Positions 59,276 through 63,625 of a stretch of 63,625 nucleotides of DNA are shown here, one piece after another; position 1 is the first letter of the stretch; each line of letters starts with the position of its first letter. The DNA lies in the NCBI GenBank assembly GCA_036675505.1, contig JAKFEW010000091.1:1-63625 (forward strand). Direction: 5' to 3'. The stretch comes from JAKFEW01 sp036675505 (GTDB lineage Bacteria; Cyanobacteriota; Sericytochromatia; S15B-MN24; JAQBPE01). The notes below the pieces were generated by a model. That model was not told where the DNA came from. It made no database searches and saw only the letters and a program-made list of their open reading frames with translations. The position numbers and the translations under genes were made by a program.

Positions 59276-59310
59276 GGACCCGGCCCGACCCCCTTCGGCC
59301 GAATCCCACG

Positions 59311-59339
59311 TTGACATTTCTTAACTTTCGTAATAAAAC
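59311..59339 (+). promoter_or_regulatory. Promoter of the sigma-factor gene
   Basis: TTGACA (59311-59316), 17-nt spacer and TAAAAC (59334-59339). This is the best -35 in the window, and it leaves a leader of about 85 nt before the ATG at 59430. Confidence 0.6.
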
Positions 59340-59429
59340 TTTACATGCACCTGGCTCCGGCCAGGCGTCCGTCGTCCGCAGCAATCGCCGCGGAGGCTCA
59401 TGCCGCAAGCGGCATCTAGGAGGGTCACG

Positions 59430-60442
59430 ATGCGCAACGGTCTGCTGGACAATCTCGACGGACACGAGCATCCATTGGACGACTCCCAGAGCCAGATCGG
59501 CCTCGAGGAGGTCGACGTCACGGCGATCGCCGAGAGCGAGGATCCGTTCGAAACCGACTCCGCGCCCGAGCCCACGGCCGACCCCGCGAAGCTCGCGGCG
59601 CTGGCGGGCACGACCTCGGACTCGGTGCGCCTCTACCTGCGGCGGATCGGCAAGATCGCGCTGCTCAACGGCAAGGAAGAGGCGGACCTGGCCCGCTGCA
59701 TCGCCGAGGCCGGCCCGGGCGCGAACCGCGCCAAGAAGAAGCTGACCGAGGCCAACTTGCGGTTGGTCGTCTCGATCGCCAAGAAGTACGCGGGCCGCGG
59801 CCTGACCATGCTGGACCTGATCCAGGAAGGCAACCTCGGGCTCATGAAGGCCGTCGACAAGTTCGACTACAAGAAGGGCTTCAAGTTCTCGACCTACGCC
59901 ACCTGGTGGATCCGCCAGGCGATGACGCGGGCGATCGCGGACCAGGGCCGCACGATCCGCATCCCCGTGCACATGCTCGAGGCCGTGAACCGCTTCAAGC
60001 GCACGCACCGCGACCTGATCCAGAGGCTCGGCCGCCAGCCGACCGCCGAGGAGATCGCGAGCGAGATGGGCGTCTCCGAGGCCAAGGTCCACGAGATCCT
60101 CGAGCTGCCCGGCGAGCCGGCCTCGCTCGACACGCCGGTGGGCAAGGAGGACGACGCGCGGCTCGGCGAGTTCATCGAGGACGAGAACGCGCCCGCGCCG
60201 GTCGACGGCGTGGCGCGCAGCCTGCTGAAAGAGGACATCCTCGACGTGCTGAACACGCTCTCGCAGCGCGAGCGCCAGGTCCTGCTGCTGCGCTTCGGGC
60301 TCGAAGACGGCCAGGAGCGCACGCTCGAGCAGGTCGGCCAGTGCTTCGGCGTGACCCGCGAGCGCATCCGCCAGCTCGAGGCCAAGGCGCTGCGCAAGCT
60401 GCGCCACCCGAGCCGCCACAAGTGGCTCAAGGACTACACAGC

Positions 60443-60446
<4 letters not shown>
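59430..60446 (+). CDS. Sigma-70 family RNA polymerase factor (RpoD/SigA-like)
   Basis: 338 residues. An acidic N-terminus of about 65 residues replaces a full region 1.1. Region 1.2 is DSVRLYLRRIGKIALL, region 2 ANLRLVVSIAKKYAGRGLTM through FSTYATWWIRQAMTRAIAD, region 3 from about 195, region 4 QRERQVLLLRFGLEDGQE, and the region 4.2 helix-turn-helix is TLEQVGQCFGVTRERIRQLE. It is a group 1 or 2 factor. Strong AGGAGG site. Convergent 4-bp overlap with the response regulator. Confidence 0.93.
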
Positions 60447-61171
<725 letters not shown>

Positions 61172-61281
61172 CGAGCGGTCTCCTGAACGGCCGTCATTAT
61201 CGCCGCTGGCGGTCGCCAGGGCAAACGGGTTACGCTTGGCCCTGTGGAACGCGTGGGCCCCAAGCGCTGTCCGCCCAGGTG

Positions 61282-62814
61282 ATGACCCCGATGCAGCCCC
61301 CCTCCTTCTTCCGCTCGACGCGCTTCCTCATCATGGCCCTGGTGGCGGTGGGGCTGCTCGCGCTGCTCTCGGTGGTCGGCCTCTCGGCCGCCTCGATCCG
61401 CCAGATGGCGCTCGACGAGGACCGCGAGGTCGAGGACGGCCTCGCGCTGATCGAGTCGGCCCACGGGCTGAAATCGGCCGCCAACGACCAGGTGCTGCTG
61501 GTGCGCGACTACCTGCTCACCGGCAAGCCGGTCTTCCTCGACCCGCGCGCGCGCGCCGCCCAGCTCTTCGAGGAGCGCGTCGCGACGTTCCACCGCCTGC
61601 CGGTCGACCCGCGCGACCACGAGCTGCTGGGCGAGATCCTGCGCTTGGGGAGGCGCTTCGGCCTGCTCGAGCAGCAGGCGATCGCCCTGCGGCGGGTCGG
61701 CCGCGAGCGCGAGGCGATCAACCTGCTCGCGCTCGAGGGCGGCGCGGTCAAGGAGATCTGGCTCGCCCGGCTCGACGAGCTGATCGCCCGCCAGCGCCAG
61801 CACGTGGGCGACCTGCACGCGCGCGTGAACGAGACCGAGCGGCGCATCCAGCTGCTCTTGATGCTGCTCTCGCTCGCGGTCGTGCCCACCACCGTCGTGC
61901 TCGGCGCGCTGGTGCTGATGCGCGTGATGCGGCCTTTGCGCGAGCTCGAGCACGCCAGCCGGGCGATCGCCGCGGGCAACCTGGCCGTGCGCGTGTACGC
62001 CCGTAGGCCCGACGAGTTCGGCGAGGTCGCCGAGGCCTTCAACCACATGGCGAGCGAGGTCGAGCGCACGCTCACGCGCCTGACCGACGCCAACGAGGCC
62101 TTGCGCACCGCCGACCGCCACAAAGACGAGTTCCTCTCGGTGGTGAGCCACGAGCTGCGCACGCCGCTCTCCTTCGTGAAGGGCTTCGCGCACGTGCTGG
62201 AGGCCGAGCTCGCGGGGCCGCTCACCGAGGAGCAGCGCCAGTACGTCCACAACATCACGACAGGCGCCAACCGCATGCTCTTCCTGGTCAACGACCTGCT
62301 CGACCTCGCCTTGATCCAGGCCGGCAAGCTGCGGCTCGCGCCCGCCCGCCTGACCTACGACGACGTGGTCGGCGAGGTCGTGGGCACGCTCGCGCCGCTC
62401 GCCGCCGAGAAGCGCCTCACGCTCGCCCACACCGGCGACACCCAGGTGCACCTGGTCGCCGACCGCCAGCGCGTCGCCCAGGTGCTCACCAACCTGGTCG
62501 CCAACGCGATCAAGTTCACGCCGCCGGGCGGCCATGTCACCGTGCGCGTGGCGCTGGGCGCGCAGGCGCTGCGCACCGAGGTGGCCGACACGGGCCCCGG
62601 CATCGCGCCGGCCGACCAGGCCAAGCTCTTCCAGCGCTTCACCCAGCTCGACATGAGCTCGACGCGCGCGGCCGGCGGCACGGGGCTCGGGCTCAGCATC
62701 AGCAAGGCGCTGGTGGCCGCGCACGACGGCACGATCGGCGTCGCGAGCGAGCCGGGCCACGGCAGCACCTTCTGGTTCGAGCTGCCGCTCGAGCCGAGCC
62801 TGCAGCCGACGTAG
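61282..62814 (+). CDS. Membrane histidine kinase (sensor, HAMP, HisKA, HATPase)
   Basis: About 510 residues. Helix 1 at about 12-35, an extracytoplasmic helical sensor of about 155 residues (CHASE3/4-helix-bundle-like, with LLTGKPVFLDPRARAAQLFEE), helix 2 near 195, a HAMP segment (RPLRELEHASRAIAAGNLAVRV), HisKA with FLSVVSHELRTPLSFVKG, then N box (LTNLVANAIKFTPPGG), G1 (VADTGPGIAP) and G2 (GGTGLGLSI). Starts at 61279, 61282 and 61291 are possible; AGGTGA fits 61291 best. Confidence 0.93.
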   Translation: MTPMQPPSFFRSTRFLIMALVAVGLLALLSVVGLSAASIRQMALDEDREVEDGLALIESAHGLKSAANDQVLLVRDYLLTGKPVFLDPRARAAQLFEERVATFHRLPVDPRDHELLGEILRLGRRFGLLEQQAIALRRVGREREAINLLALEGGAVKEIWLARLDELIARQRQHVGDLHARVNETERRIQLLLMLLSLAVVPTTVVLGALVLMRVMRPLRELEHASRAIAAGNLAVRVYARRPDEFGEVAEAFNHMASEVERTLTRLTDANEALRTADRHKDEFLSVVSHELRTPLSFVKGFAHVLEAELAGPLTEEQRQYVHNITTGANRMLFLVNDLLDLALIQAGKLRLAPARLTYDDVVGEVVGTLAPLAAEKRLTLAHTGDTQVHLVADRQRVAQVLTNLVANAIKFTPPGGHVTVRVALGAQALRTEVADTGPGIAPADQAKLFQRFTQLDMSSTRAAGGTGLGLSISKALVAAHDGTIGVASEPGHGSTFWFELPLEPSLQPT

Positions 62815-62977
62815 CGGTTTCTCAACCTGGGGCTTGGCGATCTTCAGGGATCATTCAGCACCCCCGCCCAGGACCATCCAGGGTCCGTTCAACGGCAGTT
62901 CAGGTCGAATCGGCGAAGATGGAATCGTTCCCTCCTCCCCCGGACGGACGCCCCCCTTTCCCCGAAGGAGACCGACG

Positions 62978-63301
62978 ATGAAGCTGATGGAATTCTCTCC
63001 CGAGGCCGCGCCCCAGCCGCTTGGCCACAGCCGCTTCTCGCACGTCGCGACGTCGCCCTCGCAGCGCTGGACGCTCGCGGTCGACGAGTCCAGCCACAAC
63101 CTGATGGTGCTCTACCACGGCCCGGGCTGGGACAACCCCGGCGTGCTGCAGACCTGGCCGTGCGCGCGCGCCAAGCACGCCGCGTCCGGCTTCCGGGCGC
63201 TCAAGCGGATCTTCCGCGGCCTCGACGAGCGCGCCCCGCTCGACTCGGTCGCCCGCCGCCTGCCGCGCGTCGAGTCCTCGTTCCCGCGCCGCGTCGCCTA
63301 A
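62978..63301 (+). CDS. Small protein of unknown function
   Basis: 107 residues, no recognised domain. A good GAAGGAG ribosome site precedes the ATG. The centre (QRWTLAVDESSHNLMVLYHG) suggests a short beta-hairpin, and the C-terminal third is basic and helical (FRALKRIFRGLDERAPLDSVARRL). Soluble and probably cytoplasmic. It may be cotranscribed with the GGDEF gene. Confidence 0.6.
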   Translation: MKLMEFSPEAAPQPLGHSRFSHVATSPSQRWTLAVDESSHNLMVLYHGPGWDNPGVLQTWPCARAKHAASGFRALKRIFRGLDERAPLDSVARRLPRVESSFPRRVA

Positions 63302-63359
63302 CCGAACCCCGACCTCCCGTCCCCCGGCGCGCCCCCCGCGCCAGAGAGGCAGGCCCCCC

Positions 63360-63625
63360 TTGCTGCTCGATCTCCCGCTCACCCGCACGGTGCCCACACC
63401 CTGGGCCTTTCCCCAGACCTGGCTCGCCCGACTCTCTTCCTGGCGCCGCGGCAAACGCGCGCACCAGGCCGCGGCGAGCCGACTCACGCGCACCGATGCG
63501 GCGACCGGGTTGACCGAGCGGCGCGTGGCGACGCTCTGGCTGCACGCCGCGGCCGGCATCGCCGCGCGCCGCGGCGAGCGCCTCGCTTTGGCGCTCGTGC
63601 GCGCCGACCGCGCGGCGCCGGCCGA
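63360..63625 (+). CDS. GGDEF-like protein, N-terminal part (runs off window)
   Basis: 88 codons visible from a TTG with AGAGAGG upstream. After about 45 residues the sequence TRTDAATGLTERRVATLWLH and ARRGERLALALVRADRA follows the opening of GGDEF domains (TDxLTGLxNRR, then LALLLxDxDxF). The catalytic GGDEF loop lies outside the window, so activity cannot be judged. The D-A-A-T-G-L-T-E-R-R variant and the loss of the second metal aspartate pattern hint at a degenerate member. Confidence 0.5.
   Translation, partial: MLLDLPLTRTVPTPWAFPQTWLARLSSWRRGKRAHQAAASRLTRTDAATGLTERRVATLWLHAAAGIAARRGERLALALVRADRAAPA

Overview
The window is about 63.6 kb of very GC-rich bacterial DNA, roughly 70 % by eye, and densely packed with genes. 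It shows no rRNA, tRNA, CRISPR array, phage structural module or plasmid replication gene. Several lipoprotein signals, a Tat-lipoprotein molybdoenzyme, AlgI-type acyltransferases and YfhO-type membrane proteins point to a free-living, probably diderm bacterium. The sequence alone does not fix the phylum: a high-GC non-proteobacterial lineage such as a deep-branching non-photosynthetic cyanobacterial relative or Myxococcota would fit, but this is a guess. The commonest recognisable -10 box is TAGAAT-like, often extended (TGNTAGAAT). In many genes it lies only 5-8 nt before the start codon, which predicts leaderless mRNAs.

Layout. 1-1.1 kb: the edge of an IS200/IS605-type element with a TnpB nuclease. 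1.4-12 kb: DUF2252 protein, MMPL transporter, a two-gene operon of a haem-oxygenase-like diiron (HDO) protein and a FeeM-like N-acyltransferase, a beta-propeller protein, a short-chain epimerase, a WS/DGAT-type acyltransferase and an MFS carrier. 12-21.6 kb: unusual Gly/Ala-rich proteins (two tandem paralogues, a small helical protein, an 816-residue repeat protein) interleaved with a nucleotidyltransferase, an exported amidase, a DUF962/Mpo1 protein, and an exonuclease/ADP-ribosylglycohydrolase pair. 21.6-31.5 kb: a cell-surface block with two YfhO-type proteins, an SGNH/MBOAT pair, a lipoprotein, methylmalonyl-CoA epimerase and an alpha/beta hydrolase. 31.6-33.7 kb: sucCD. 33.8-38.5 kb: three lipoproteins with propeller-like domains. 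38.6-41.2 kb: a second MBOAT/SGNH pair. 41.2-42.7 kb: a second IS200/IS605 element with intact tnpB but internally deleted tnpA, next to a truncated propeller gene. 43-45.4 kb: recO, a lipoprotein and Hsp20. 45.4-48.6 kb: SDR, MaoC, ACP and divergent FkbH-like protein. 48.7-56.6 kb: three acyltransferase-3 proteins, a third MBOAT/SGNH pair, an MFS exporter and an exported ankyrin protein. 56.8-59.2 kb: thioredoxin, a 29 % methionine exported protein, cytochrome b561 and an MsrP-like molybdoenzyme. 59.4-63.6 kb: a sigma-70 factor, a two-component pair, a small unknown protein and the start of a GGDEF protein.

Two themes stand out. The first is extracytoplasmic acylation of glycans: three MBOAT+SGNH modules, three acyltransferase-3 proteins, an ACP/FkbH acyl-loading set and two YfhO proteins. 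The second is oxidative repair in the envelope: the methionine-rich protein with its putative reductase system. The HDO-FeeM pair is the best candidate for an uncharacterised small-molecule pathway.
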